DNA of 64,000 nucleotides from Candidatus Gastranaerophilales bacterium (GCA_944323955.1 CALUUK010000007.1:62001-126000), one strand, 5' to 3'; counted from the first letter of the stretch, positions 1 through 8,847 are shown. The notes: generated by a model not told the origin, from the letters alone. Made by a program: numbers and translations.

Positions 1-2416
1 CGGTGTATGAAATAAGATTTTTTATTACTTCTTCGGGAATTGTTTGAGTCGGATAAATTGCAATGGAGTCACCGGAGTGGATACCGGCTCTTTCAACGTG
101 TTCCGTAATTGCCGGAATTAATACATTTTCTCCGTCAGAAATTGCATCAAGTTCAAGTTCGGTTCCTTCAATATATTGGTCAATAAGTATAGGATGTTCG
201 TCAGAGAATTTCATTGCACTTTCAATATAAGAAAGAAGTTCATCTTTGTTATAAACAACCTGCATACCGCGGCCGCCGATTACATAAGACGGGCGAACCA
301 ATAGAGGATAGCCGATTTCTTTTGCAGCTTCAAGTGCTTCCGATTGCTTTCTGATTGCGCATCCTTTCGGCTGAGGGATATTAAGCTCTCGAAGCAGTTG
401 TTCAAAAAGTTTTCTGTCTTCTGCTATATTTATGGACTCAAGTGAAGTGCCTAGAATCTTTATCCCGCGTTCATTAAGTTTCGGCGCTAAATTAATAGCT
501 GTTTGTCCGCCGAATTGAACCATAACTCCTTCCGGATTTTCTTTCTCAATTATATTCATTATATTTTCGATATGCATAGGTTCAAAAAATAATTTATCCG
601 CAACATCAAAATCAGTTGAAAGCGTTTCGGGATTGGAGTTTACTATTAATGATTTATAATTGTTATTTCTGACCTCCCAAGCCGCATGTACGGAACAGTA
701 GTCAAACTCAATACCTTGTCCTATTCTTATAGGACCCGAACCTAATATTAATATCTTTTTGTCATTTGTATTAGCATTTGTTTCATCAACTTCATTATAG
801 GTTGAGTAATAATAAGGAGTATATGCTTTAAATTCTGCCGCACAGGTATCAACTATTTTAAATGATGCACTTATTGAATTATCATGGCGGATTTTCTCTA
901 TTTCTTCAAGCGGAAGCCGGCTGTATTTTGCGATTTCTTCATCGAGAAATCCTTTTTCTTTTGCTTCAAGATACATTTCTGCCGTTAAGGATTCGTTTTT
1001 AAGTTTATTTTCAAAATCTACAAGATTTTTAATTTTATATATAAACCATTTATCGATTTTTGTTATTTTATTTATTTCATCAATACTAATACCGCGGTTT
1101 ATTGCTTCTGCTACTCGGAAAATTCTTCTGTCATCCTGAACATGTAAAAGTGCTTTTAATTCTTCTTCGCTGCTGTCAAGATGCCTGCCTCTTAATAGAC
1201 CTGTATATTTTGATTCTATTGATGTTATAGCTTTCTTAAAAGAACTTTCAAAAGTTCTGCCTATTGCCATAACTTCTCCCGTTGCTTTCATTTTTGTTCC
1301 GAGAATTCTGTCGCCGTGTTTAAATTTATCGAACGGCCATTTCGGAATTTTTGTTACAACATAGTCGATTGCAGGTTCAAATGCTGCAACTGTTTTCTTT
1401 GTTATTGAGTTTGGAATTTCTTCAAGATTATAGCCTATGGCTATTTTTGTTGTAATTTTAGCTATAGGATAACCGGTTGCCTTTGATGCCAATGCAGAAG
1501 AACGGCTTACTCTGGGGTTTACCTCAATAACATAATAATTGCTGCTTACGGTATCAAGTGCAAATTGTACATTGCAGCCGCCTTCTATTTCAAGGGCTTT
1601 TATAATTTTTAATGCTGCATTTCTGAGCATCTGGCATTCTTTATTTGTGAGCGTTTGTGTCGGAGCTACAACAAAACTGTCGCCTGTATGTATACCAATC
1701 GGGTCTATGTTTTCCATATTACATATTGCTATAGAGGTGTTGTTTGCGTCACGTATTACTTCATATTCTATTTCTTTATAGCCTGCAATACTTTTTTCAA
1801 CAAGCACCTGAGAAATCGGGCTTAGAGAGAGACCTGTGTGAACAATATCCTCATATTCATTATAGTTATTAGCAATACCTCCGCCTGTACCTCCCAGTGT
1901 ATATGCAGGACGTACAATAATAGGGAAACCTATTTTTTGTGCGAATTTTTGAGCGTCTTCATAATTAGATACTATATCACTTTCAGGAATCGGTTCATTT
2001 ATTTCAAGCATAAGGTTTTTGAACATTTCTCTGTCTTCCGCTTTTTTTATGGATTCAATTTTTGTCCCGAGAAGTTCAACGCTGTATTTGTCAAGAATAC
2101 CGTTTTCATACAGTTTAACTGCAAGGTTTAATCCTGTTTGTCCGCCGAGTGTTGCAATAATTCCGTTCGGGCGTTCTTTATCAATTATGTACGTCAGTGA
2201 TTCCAGCGTTAAAGGTTCTATATAGACTTTGTCCGCTATATTTTCATCCGTCATAATTGTAGCGGGATTAGAGTTTACAAGAATTACTTCAATATTTTCT
2301 TCTTTTAATGCTCTGCAGGCTTGAACTCCCGCATAGTCAAATTCTGCGGCTTGCCCTATTACAATCGGGCCTGAGCCTATAACAAGAACTTTTTTAATGT
2401 TTGTATTAATCGGCAT
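1..2416 (-). CDS. carB: Carbamoyl-phosphate synthase large subunit (partial, C-terminus outside window)
   Basis: Synthesises carbamoyl phosphate from bicarbonate, ATP and ammonia channelled from the CarA glutaminase; first step of pyrimidine (and arginine) synthesis, cytoplasmic. The visible 805 codons begin MPINTNIKKV and show the two tandem ATP-grasp synthase units: the first opens with GSGPIVIGQAAEFDYAG and carries GGTGGG, and the second restarts near residue 560 with LILGSGPIRIGQGIEFDY. The family is about 1070 residues, so roughly 265 C-terminal residues, including the MGS-like allosteric domain that binds UMP in E. coli, lie beyond position 1. The start follows the stop of pyrF-carA by 14 bases with an AGAGAA Shine-Dalgarno. 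It is the last visible gene of the pyr operon. Confidence 0.96.
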   Translation of the reverse strand, partial: MPINTNIKKVLVIGSGPIVIGQAAEFDYAGVQACRALKEENIEVILVNSNPATIMTDENIADKVYIEPLTLESLTYIIDKERPNGIIATLGGQTGLNLAVKLYENGILDKYSVELLGTKIESIKKAEDREMFKNLMLEINEPIPESDIVSNYEDAQKFAQKIGFPIIVRPAYTLGGTGGGIANNYNEYEDIVHTGLSLSPISQVLVEKSIAGYKEIEYEVIRDANNTSIAICNMENIDPIGIHTGDSFVVAPTQTLTNKECQMLRNAALKIIKALEIEGGCNVQFALDTVSSNYYVIEVNPRVSRSSALASKATGYPIAKITTKIAIGYNLEEIPNSITKKTVAAFEPAIDYVVTKIPKWPFDKFKHGDRILGTKMKATGEVMAIGRTFESSFKKAITSIESKYTGLLRGRHLDSSEEELKALLHVQDDRRIFRVAEAINRGISIDEINKITKIDKWFIYKIKNLVDFENKLKNESLTAEMYLEAKEKGFLDEEIAKYSRLPLEEIEKIRHDNSISASFKIVDTCAAEFKAYTPYYYSTYNEVDETNANTNDKKILILGSGPIRIGQGIEFDYCSVHAAWEVRNNNYKSLIVNSNPETLSTDFDVADKLFFEPMHIENIMNIIEKENPEGVMVQFGGQTAINLAPKLNERGIKILGTSLESINIAEDRKLFEQLLRELNIPQPKGCAIRKQSEALEAAKEIGYPLLVRPSYVIGGRGMQVVYNKDELLSYIESAMKFSDEHPILIDQYIEGTELELDAISDGENVLIPAITEHVERAGIHSGDSIAIYPTQTIPEEVIKNLISYT

Positions 2417-2430
2417 AATTTATTCTCTTT

Positions 2431-4266
2431 CTATACTTTAAGCAATTTATCTTTTTCGGTTTCTTCTATCCATCGGGTCATTATTTTATTGGCATCATAC
2501 GGGCCTGCCGTTAGTTCAGGATGGAATTGTACAGTTTTCACTTTGTATTCATCACAGCTTATACCTTCAATCGTATTATCATTGAGATTTATGTATGTTG
2601 TTTTAATATTTGCGGGCAGTGATTCAATATCTACGGCATAACTGTGGTTTTGTGCGGTTACAAAAATTTCTTTTGTTTGTGTGTTTTGTATCGGGTGGTT
2701 ACCGCCTCTGTGACCGTATTTTAGTTTAAATGTCTTTGCTCCGAGTGCGAGTGATATAATTTGATGTCCCAGGCAAATACCAAACAATCTGACTTTTCCG
2801 AGAAGTTCTTTTGCTGTTTTTATTGTTTTAACGGCATTTTCGGGATTGCCGGGACCGTTGGATATTAAAACTGCGTCAAAATTATCTTTTAATATCTCCT
2901 CAGCGCTGACATCGGCAGGGAATACTGTTATATTACAATTAAGGTTTTTAAAGTTTTCAAGGATGCTGTTTTTTATTCCCATATCTATTATTGCAAGATT
3001 TATACCGGAGCCTGCTATTTTGAATGTTTTATAAGTTGTAACATCAAGTGTTATATCCTTGCTTATTTTATATTCAAGCATTTTTTCTTTCATTTCCTGC
3101 GTTAATTCTTCTGTTGTAAGAACACAGTTCATAGCGCCGTTATTTCTTATTATTTGTGTTAAATATCTTGTATCAATACCTTTAAGTGCAATAATGTTAT
3201 TTTGTTTTAAATAGTCGGTCAATGAAAGGCAGCTTTTATAGTGAGATTCATGCTCGCACATATTTTTTACAATAAGCCCTTTTGCATGAATTTTACCGCT
3301 TTCAAAATCATCTCTGTTTATTCCGTAGTTTCCGATTTCAGGATATGTCATTACAATTGTTTGTCCCGCATAAGATGGATCTGTCAGAATTTCCTGATAA
3401 CCAACCATTGAGGTGTTAAATACAATTTCTCCGTAAGAAGTGCCTTCCGCACCAATTGATTCACCTTCAAAAATCATACCGTTTTCAAGTACTAATTTCC
3501 CTTTTGATACGGCGTATGATTTGTTTTTTGTCAAAAGAGTATTTTCTATCTCTTCATGTATCATTTGAATTGCTTTAATTCTATCTTCTGCCGAGGTAAC
3601 AGCTCTTCCTATAACAAGATAATCGGCACCTTCTTTTATTGCTCTGCCGGGAGTTGCCAACCTTTTCTGGTCATTTTTATTTGACCAATCGGGTCTGATT
3701 CCGGGGCAAAGCACCTTAAAATCCTTTCCGCATATTTGTTTTATTTTTTTAGCTTCCCATACACTTGCAACAACACCGTCAAGTCCTGCCCGTTTTGCTG
3801 CAAGAGCTAAATTTAGTGCATATTCGTCAGGATTATATGGTACTTTTAGTTCGGTTTTTAAAGTTTCTGCACTTATACTTGTAAGAACGGTAACCCCCAG
3901 AATGGTAGGATTATCTCTTCCGAGTTCTTTTGCGGTTTTTCTTGCCGCTTCGCTTGCAGCACGCATCATTTCTTCGCCGCCCGTCGTGTGTACGTTGAAA
4001 AATGTTGCGCCGTTTCTTATAACATTTTCTGATGCTTTTGCAACAGTATTCGGAATATCATGAAGTTTTATATCAAAGAAATATTTTACATTTCTTTCAT
4101 TCATAAAATTAAGTATTTCAAGTCCGTTGCCCGTAAAAAGCTGCAATCCGACTTTAAATACTCCGACGTAATCACTCAGCTCTGTTATTAATAATTTTGC
4201 CTGTTCTATGTCATCCACATCAAGTGCAAGTACTATCTTTTCTTTTATTTCGGGTTTTATCTGCAT
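2431..4266 (-). CDS. pyrF-carA: Fused orotidine-5'-phosphate decarboxylase / carbamoyl-phosphate synthase small subunit (PyrF-CarA)
   Basis: One 611-residue reading frame joins the last and first enzymes of UMP synthesis. Residues 1-245 are OMP decarboxylase: VLALDVDD at the first strand, the catalytic Asp65-x-Lys67-x-x-Asp70 array in FFDIKLHD, and the phosphate-loop segment VIGRAVTSA near 218. Residues 252-611 are a full-length CarA: the N-terminal small-subunit domain followed by a class I glutamine amidotransferase with nucleophile Cys498 in GICLGHQ and His582/Glu584 in FHPEL. Only about 10 residues link them, both active sites are intact and I see no frameshift, so this is a genuine fusion. 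The gene sits between pyrC and carB in the pyr operon, so its CarA half is next to its usual CarB partner gene. Confidence 0.95.
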   Translation of the reverse strand: MQIKPEIKEKIVLALDVDDIEQAKLLITELSDYVGVFKVGLQLFTGNGLEILNFMNERNVKYFFDIKLHDIPNTVAKASENVIRNGATFFNVHTTGGEEMMRAASEAARKTAKELGRDNPTILGVTVLTSISAETLKTELKVPYNPDEYALNLALAAKRAGLDGVVASVWEAKKIKQICGKDFKVLCPGIRPDWSNKNDQKRLATPGRAIKEGADYLVIGRAVTSAEDRIKAIQMIHEEIENTLLTKNKSYAVSKGKLVLENGMIFEGESIGAEGTSYGEIVFNTSMVGYQEILTDPSYAGQTIVMTYPEIGNYGINRDDFESGKIHAKGLIVKNMCEHESHYKSCLSLTDYLKQNNIIALKGIDTRYLTQIIRNNGAMNCVLTTEELTQEMKEKMLEYKISKDITLDVTTYKTFKIAGSGINLAIIDMGIKNSILENFKNLNCNITVFPADVSAEEILKDNFDAVLISNGPGNPENAVKTIKTAKELLGKVRLFGICLGHQIISLALGAKTFKLKYGHRGGNHPIQNTQTKEIFVTAQNHSYAVDIESLPANIKTTYINLNDNTIEGISCDEYKVKTVQFHPELTAGPYDANKIMTRWIEETEKDKLLKV

Positions 4267-4271
4267 TTTAT

Positions 4272-5546
4272 TTATCCTATATTATGTATTGTACCTTTTA
4301 TAATTGTCATCTTTACAGCTCCTTTTAATGTCATTCCATCAAACGGAGATATTCTGCATTTTGATTTAAATTTTGATGCATCAACCGTTATTTGTTCATT
4401 CGGGTCAATAACGGTTAAGTTTGCTTCTTTACCTGTTCTTATATCTCCCCTGTTTTTAAGTTTCAAAATTTTTGCAGGGTTTGAAGTTAATTTTCTTATT
4501 GCTTCCATAAGTGATAATTTCCCGTTTTGAACAAGGAAATTTATTGTTACGGATAAAGCCGTTTCAAATCCTGCAATTCCCATCGGGGCATTTTGGATGG
4601 GAAGCTGTTTCTCACGAACTGTATGAGGTGCGTGGTCCGTTGCTATTACATCAATTGTTCCGTCCTGAAGCCCTTCAATAATGGCTTGTAAATCTTCTTT
4701 TGTTCTTAACGGGGGATTTACTTTATATTTTGCATCATAATCTTTTATATCATCTTCACTCAGGCTGAAATAGTGAGGAGCTGTTTCACAGGTAACATTG
4801 AGCCCGTCTTTTTTCGCCTGTCTTATAAGTTCTACGGAGCGTTTTGTTGAAATATGCGCAAAATGATATTTCCCTTGTATTGCTCTTACTATCTCAAGTT
4901 CGCGTGCTATTGCCAAAGATTCCGTTATTGCGGGGATACCTTTTAAACCTGTTTTTGTGCTTATAATGCCTTCATTTATTACTCCTGAATTTACAAGTGA
5001 AGAATCTTCAGAATGTGAGATAATTATTTTATTATGCGAATTTATATATTTAAGTGCTTCTCTTAAAAGATGCATATTTTCAAGCGGTTTACCGTCATCG
5101 GAAAAAGCAATTGCCCCAAGAGAGATAAGTTCTGATACATTAACAATTTTTTCTCCGGATAATCCTTTTGTTACCGCACATATCGGGAAAAATCCTATTT
5201 GCGATACTTCTTTTGCTTTACTGATACAGTAAGTTAGGGTTGTTGCATTGTCTGTAACCGGATTTGTATTTGCCATCGGACAAATTGCCGTATATCCTCC
5301 GTTTATGGCGGAGGCGATACCTGTTTTTATTGTTTCTTTTGCGTTAAATCCGGGTTCCCTTAAGTGGCAGTGCATGTCTATTAATCCCGGAGTAATTACT
5401 TTACCCGTAAGGTCAATGACTTGTTCATTCGATACGGGCATTAAGTTTTTTCCGATTTCTGTAATGATTTCATCTTGTATTCTTATATCGGCAAAATCTT
5501 CAAAATTATCTATAGGGTTTATTATTTTAGCATTTTTTAAAAGCAT
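4272..5546 (-). CDS. pyrC: Dihydroorotase
   Basis: Cyclises carbamoyl aspartate to dihydroorotate, third step of UMP synthesis. The 424-residue length and motifs fit the long dihydroorotase class of the amidohydrolase fold: metal ligands His59 and His61 in DMHCHLREPG, Asp151 in AFSDDGKP where other classes have a carboxylated lysine, His178 in ISHSED, His231 and Asp304 in ATDHAPH. The Asp in place of the lysine is typical of dihydroorotases that work closely with aspartate carbamoyltransferase. The start codon directly follows the pyrB stop (TAAATG), so translation is probably coupled, and the gene ends five bases before pyrF-carA. Confidence 0.95.
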   Translation of the reverse strand: MLLKNAKIINPIDNFEDFADIRIQDEIITEIGKNLMPVSNEQVIDLTGKVITPGLIDMHCHLREPGFNAKETIKTGIASAINGGYTAICPMANTNPVTDNATTLTYCISKAKEVSQIGFFPICAVTKGLSGEKIVNVSELISLGAIAFSDDGKPLENMHLLREALKYINSHNKIIISHSEDSSLVNSGVINEGIISTKTGLKGIPAITESLAIARELEIVRAIQGKYHFAHISTKRSVELIRQAKKDGLNVTCETAPHYFSLSEDDIKDYDAKYKVNPPLRTKEDLQAIIEGLQDGTIDVIATDHAPHTVREKQLPIQNAPMGIAGFETALSVTINFLVQNGKLSLMEAIRKLTSNPAKILKLKNRGDIRTGKEANLTVIDPNEQITVDASKFKSKCRISPFDGMTLKGAVKMTIIKGTIHNIG

Positions 5547-6458
5547 TTAACCTTCACTTTCTTTTAATATGGTATTTAATATTGCCATTCTTACGAATAC
5601 TCCGTTTTGAGCCTGTTCCAATATTGTTTTCCCGACCTGATTATCAAGAAGTTCCGAAGATACCTCAATATTTCTGTTGGCGGGGCCGGGATGCATTAAA
5701 ATAACATCCTTTGCTGCATATTGTTTTAAAAGTTCCGTGTCAATTTCATAAAGTCTTTTATATTCCGATGAATCCGGATATCCTTCTTTATCGTGTCTTT
5801 CATTTTGAACTCTTAAAACCATTACGACATTAGCTCCTTCTATAGCGGTTTTAACATCATTATGGTAAGTGACGTTAAATGCGTTATGATTTTCAAATTG
5901 TAAATATGATGGAGCGCACAGATGAATATCAGCTCCGAATTTTGATAATAAACTTATATTTGATTTCGCCACGCGGCTGTGGGAAACATCTCCGACAATC
6001 GTTATTTTCTTACTCTCAACGCTGCCGATTTTTTCAAGCATTGTGTAAAAATCCAAAAGTGCCTGCGACGGATGTGCATGAGTTCCGTCGCCGCCATTTA
6101 CAAAACATATCGGATATTTCACCTGTTTCATAACGTTGTTTATTATTCCCGAAAGACAATGCCTTATGACAACTGCATTTACACCTAAAAAATATAAATT
6201 CTCAATTGTATCTTTAAGGCTTTCACCTTTTGAGAGTGATGAGTGCGGTGCATCAAAATTAATGATATTCATATTGAGCTTTTGTGCTGCTATTTCAAAA
6301 CTGCATCTTGTCCTTGTAGAATTTTCATAGAACATTAAAGAAAGGGTTTTTTTCTGAACGTCAGAATCTTTTGTTCCCTGTTTAAATTCTTTTGCAAGAT
6401 TTATAATATTTAAAATTTCTTCTTTTGAAATACTTTGAATATCAATCAGATGTTTCAT
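5547..6458 (-). CDS. pyrB: Aspartate carbamoyltransferase catalytic subunit
   Basis: Condenses carbamoyl phosphate with aspartate. The 303-residue chain has the carbamoyl-phosphate motif S47-T-R-T-R, the mobile loop lysine at residue 77 (SSLSKGES), HPSQ at 129-132 and the HPGPANR segment starting at His256. No pyrI regulatory subunit is next to it, so feedback control through PyrI is not suggested locally. Its ATG shares one base with the pyrE stop (TAATG), and pyrC follows without a gap, a layout that would favour a PyrB-PyrC assembly, which is known for this dihydroorotase class in other bacteria; here that is inference. Confidence 0.95.
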   Translation of the reverse strand: MKHLIDIQSISKEEILNIINLAKEFKQGTKDSDVQKKTLSLMFYENSTRTRCSFEIAAQKLNMNIINFDAPHSSLSKGESLKDTIENLYFLGVNAVVIRHCLSGIINNVMKQVKYPICFVNGGDGTHAHPSQALLDFYTMLEKIGSVESKKITIVGDVSHSRVAKSNISLLSKFGADIHLCAPSYLQFENHNAFNVTYHNDVKTAIEGANVVMVLRVQNERHDKEGYPDSSEYKRLYEIDTELLKQYAAKDVILMHPGPANRNIEVSSELLDNQVGKTILEQAQNGVFVRMAILNTILKESEG

Positions 6459-7036
6459 TATGCTTTTACCTTCTCTTCGCCTCTGCTGCCGGGTTTAACA
6501 AGAGGAATTCCTTCTTTGCACAACGGGCAGTTATCAGGTTCATAAACAACCGGGTCTATCTGTAATAATGATTTGATGTTATATTCTGTTTTTCCTTTTG
6601 TTCTGTCTACTATGCAGCCTACTGCAGCAACTTCAGGTTCAAATTCTTTAATTGCTTCCATTGTTTCTTTTATTGTTCTTGCCGTTGTAATAACGTCTTC
6701 AATTATAACTACTCTTTCACCTTTTTTGAGAGTATAGCCTCTTCTTAATTGCATTTCACCATCTTTTCTTTCGACAAAAAGATTGCGTTTCTTTGCATTT
6801 TTTGCGGTTTCATAACCGATAATTACCGCACCGATTGCAGGTGCAACTATTGTATCAAAATCAATATCTGAAAGTTTCTCGGCTAGTCTTTTGCCAAGTT
6901 CTGCTGTTATATCCGGATATTGATATAGTTTTGCGCACTGGAAATAAATATCCGAGTGAAGCCCCGATGTAAGGCAAAAATGCCCGTGTAAAACTCCTTC
7001 GGCTTTCTCCAGTAAATTTAATACTCCATTTTCCAT
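6458..7036 (-). CDS. pyrE: Orotate phosphoribosyltransferase
   Basis: Transfers the phosphoribosyl group of PRPP to orotate to give OMP. The 192-residue type I PRTase fold is recognisable from the FVERKDG segment, the RRGYTLKKGERV strand-turn and the PRPP loop IIEDVITTART at about 111-121. In most orotate phosphoribosyltransferases the two residues after the TT pair include Gly; here they are Ala119-Arg120, a mild deviation. The C-terminal extension has a CPLC pair (170-173) of unknown use. It is separated from pyrD by one base and overlaps pyrB by one base. I see no competing function given its place in the pyr operon. Confidence 0.94.
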   Translation of the reverse strand: MENGVLNLLEKAEGVLHGHFCLTSGLHSDIYFQCAKLYQYPDITAELGKRLAEKLSDIDFDTIVAPAIGAVIIGYETAKNAKKRNLFVERKDGEMQLRRGYTLKKGERVVIIEDVITTARTIKETMEAIKEFEPEVAAVGCIVDRTKGKTEYNIKSLLQIDPVVYEPDNCPLCKEGIPLVKPGSRGEEKVKA

Positions 7037-7037
7037 T

Positions 7038-7952
7038 TTATTTCCTCAACTTCTTTTTTAATTCTTCTAAATCTTTAAATCCGTTTTTTATAATATATTC
7101 TTCAAGTTCCCTAACTAATTTTCCCGCAATTTCAGGGTGCGTAAAATTAGCTGTCCCTACTTGAACGGCGTCAGCTCCTGCGGCAAAAAATTCCAATACA
7201 TCTTCAAGAGTTTCAATACCGCCTATTCCTATAATCGGAATATCAATAACTTTGGAAAGTCTGTATACAGCACTTATTGCAACAGGTTTTATTCCTGAGC
7301 CGGAGTATCCTCCCTGAACTATTGTTTTGTTGAATCTGCCGTTGAAATAATTAAACTTTATTGAGACTCCTTTTAAGGTATTAATTGCACTTACGGCATC
7401 CGCTCCGGCGTTTTGTGCCACAAGTCCGAGTTTTTCTATTGAAGTTACATTCGGTGTTAGTTTTACTATTAAAAAGCCCGTGAACTCTTTTCTTACCTGT
7501 GAAACAAGTTCATACAATGAATTTTCATCGGTTCCGAATTCAAGGCATCCTGCTTTTACGTTCGGGCATGATACATTCAGTTCAATGGCTTTAATTTTAT
7601 TCGTTTCACATTTTTTTGCAAGTTCAATATATTCTTCTATTGTTGAGCCTGCTATATTTATAACGAATTCTATGTTTTTTTTCTTCAAAACCGGCAATTT
7701 ATCCGTTAGAAATTTTTCTATTCCTACATTTTCAAGTCCTATTGAATTTATCATTCCGGCTTTTGTTTCTGTTATTCGGTTATGTTTGTTTCCTTCTCTG
7801 GGTTTTAGTGAGATTGCTTTTGTAACAATTGCGCCTAACGATGAAACATCAATAAAATCATCATATTCATCGTTATAGCCGTATGTTCCCGATGCGGTCA
7901 TTATCGGGTTTTTAATGTTAAATCCTTTAAAGTTTACTGAAGTTATTGCCAT
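7038..7952 (-). CDS. pyrD: Dihydroorotate dehydrogenase, class 1B catalytic subunit
   Basis: FMN enzyme oxidising dihydroorotate to orotate. At 304 residues it has the class 1 active-site cysteine (Cys129 in LNVSCPN), the conserved FMN lysine near 45 (IVTKAISLKP) and the FMN phosphate-binding run IGIGGIETLEDVLEF followed by GADAVQVGTA. The subclass is set by its neighbour: pyrK, the FAD/[2Fe-2S] electron-transfer subunit, lies immediately upstream and overlaps it by 10 bases, which fits an NAD-linked PyrD-PyrK heterotetramer. This route does not need a quinone, consistent with an anaerobic or fermentative lifestyle. Confidence 0.95.
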   Translation of the reverse strand: MAITSVNFKGFNIKNPIMTASGTYGYNDEYDDFIDVSSLGAIVTKAISLKPREGNKHNRITETKAGMINSIGLENVGIEKFLTDKLPVLKKKNIEFVINIAGSTIEEYIELAKKCETNKIKAIELNVSCPNVKAGCLEFGTDENSLYELVSQVRKEFTGFLIVKLTPNVTSIEKLGLVAQNAGADAVSAINTLKGVSIKFNYFNGRFNKTIVQGGYSGSGIKPVAISAVYRLSKVIDIPIIGIGGIETLEDVLEFFAAGADAVQVGTANFTHPEIAGKLVRELEEYIIKNGFKDLEELKKKLRK

Positions 7953-8704
7953 ACAACCTCGTTTCCTTTGAATACCGGCCCGTCTTTACAAACGGAGGCG
8001 TTAACCGTTTTTCCGTCTTTTATTACATCTATAACGCAGCCCCTGCAAACTCCTATTGAACATGCCATTACTTTTTCCATTGCAACTTGAGTTTCTATGT
8101 TATATTTAATGCCTAAATCAGCAACTGTTTTTAATACAATATGAGGACCGCAGGCATATATTATTTCAGGGTCGATTTCTTGTATAAGTTTTTCAAGATA
8201 ATCTATAATACTGCCTTTTTCTCCGATTGAACCGTCATCTGTATATATCTTATCAATATTTATTTTTTGAGGAACTTCATTTTTTGTAAGAAATCCTGCC
8301 GCAAAAGTATTTGTTATTCCGTTTTTGTCAAGTTTTTCTTTTAAATATGAAATAGGAGCAACTCCGATACCTGCTCCTATTAATAATGATTTTTTATTTT
8401 TAATGTCAAAGGAATTACCGAAAGGTCCGATTAAATCGACAATATCTCCGACTTTTAAAGACTTTATGTATTCTGTGCCTTTTCCTCTTTCTTTAAATAA
8501 AATTCCTATATTGCCGTTATTATTTGTAAAAACACTAAACGGACGTCTTAGTGTTAAACCGCCGCAGTATATTGAAACAAATTGACCCGCTTTTACTTCT
8601 ACCGGATTTTCACATTTAAGTTCAATATAGAAGGAACTTTGTGTAACTTTTTCAATAGCCGCAACTTTTGCTTTATAAATTTTTTTATTTTTTGTGTCAC
8701 TCAT
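7943..8704 (-). CDS. pyrK: Dihydroorotate dehydrogenase electron-transfer subunit
   Basis: Passes electrons from PyrD FMN to NAD through FAD and a [2Fe-2S] cluster. The 253 residues show a ferredoxin-reductase-like FAD domain with RRPFSVF at 53-59, an NAD-binding region with LLIGAGIGVAPI at 107-118, and a C-terminal cluster motif with Cys215, Cys220, Cys223 and Cys239 (C-x4-C-x2-C-x15-C). It is the first structural gene of the pyr operon. The start has an AAAGG Shine-Dalgarno and lies about 20 bases downstream of the leader hairpin, so its transcription depends on read-through of that hairpin. Confidence 0.94.
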   Translation of the reverse strand: MSDTKNKKIYKAKVAAIEKVTQSSFYIELKCENPVEVKAGQFVSIYCGGLTLRRPFSVFTNNNGNIGILFKERGKGTEYIKSLKVGDIVDLIGPFGNSFDIKNKKSLLIGAGIGVAPISYLKEKLDKNGITNTFAAGFLTKNEVPQKINIDKIYTDDGSIGEKGSIIDYLEKLIQEIDPEIIYACGPHIVLKTVADLGIKYNIETQVAMEKVMACSIGVCRGCVIDVIKDGKTVNASVCKDGPVFKGNEVVWQ

Positions 8705-8724
8705 AATTTTGCCTTTGAATAATT

Positions 8725-8757
8725 AAAAAAAAAGAAAAACAAGAATGTTTTTCTTTT
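8725..8757 (-). terminator. Intrinsic terminator / attenuator in the pyr operon leader
   Basis: On the minus strand a 12-bp perfect inverted repeat (arms 8746-8757 and 8730-8741, loop TTCT) runs straight into a U-rich tract before pyrK. The stem has only two G-C pairs but the arm plus tract gives about nine consecutive U residues. The stem begins at the base after the stop codon of a 12-codon leader reading frame, so a ribosome finishing the leader peptide would cover the rising arm. Seen directly: repeat and tract. Inferred: conditional termination. Confidence 0.72.
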
Positions 8758-8796
8758 CTAAATTATATATTCAATTTTTCTAATCCAATATTTCAT
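8758..8796 (-). CDS. Candidate pyr leader peptide (12 residues)
   Basis: A short frame between the pyr promoter and the leader hairpin encodes MKYWIRKIEYII and stops with TAG one base before the hairpin stem. A GGGA Shine-Dalgarno lies eight bases upstream of its ATG. There is no run of a single regulatory amino acid, so an amino-acid attenuator is unlikely; the composition is rich in U at the RNA level, as expected if UTP-sensitive polymerase pausing sets how closely the ribosome follows (known for E. coli pyrBI). Coding status is inferred from position and ribosome-binding site only. Confidence 0.5.
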   Translation of the reverse strand: MKYWIRKIEYII

Positions 8797-8818
8797 TTTC
8801 TTTATCCCGTTTCCATGT

Positions 8819-8847
8819 ATTATGAAACTAACCGGATACAAAGTCAA
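8819..8847 (-). promoter_or_regulatory. Promoter of the pyr operon
   Basis: Minus-strand -35 TTGACT (8847-8842) and -10 CATAAT (8824-8819), each 5/6 to sigma-70 consensus, spaced by 17 bases. Transcription would start near 8812, giving a leader of about 108 bases that contains the leader peptide and the hairpin. Confidence 0.72.

Noticed and set aside
1539-2225. Several plus-strand reading frames of 60-100 codons
   Set aside because: They lie antisense to carB, whose minus-strand frame shows clear ATP-grasp motifs; they have no ribosome-binding sites or recognisable domains.
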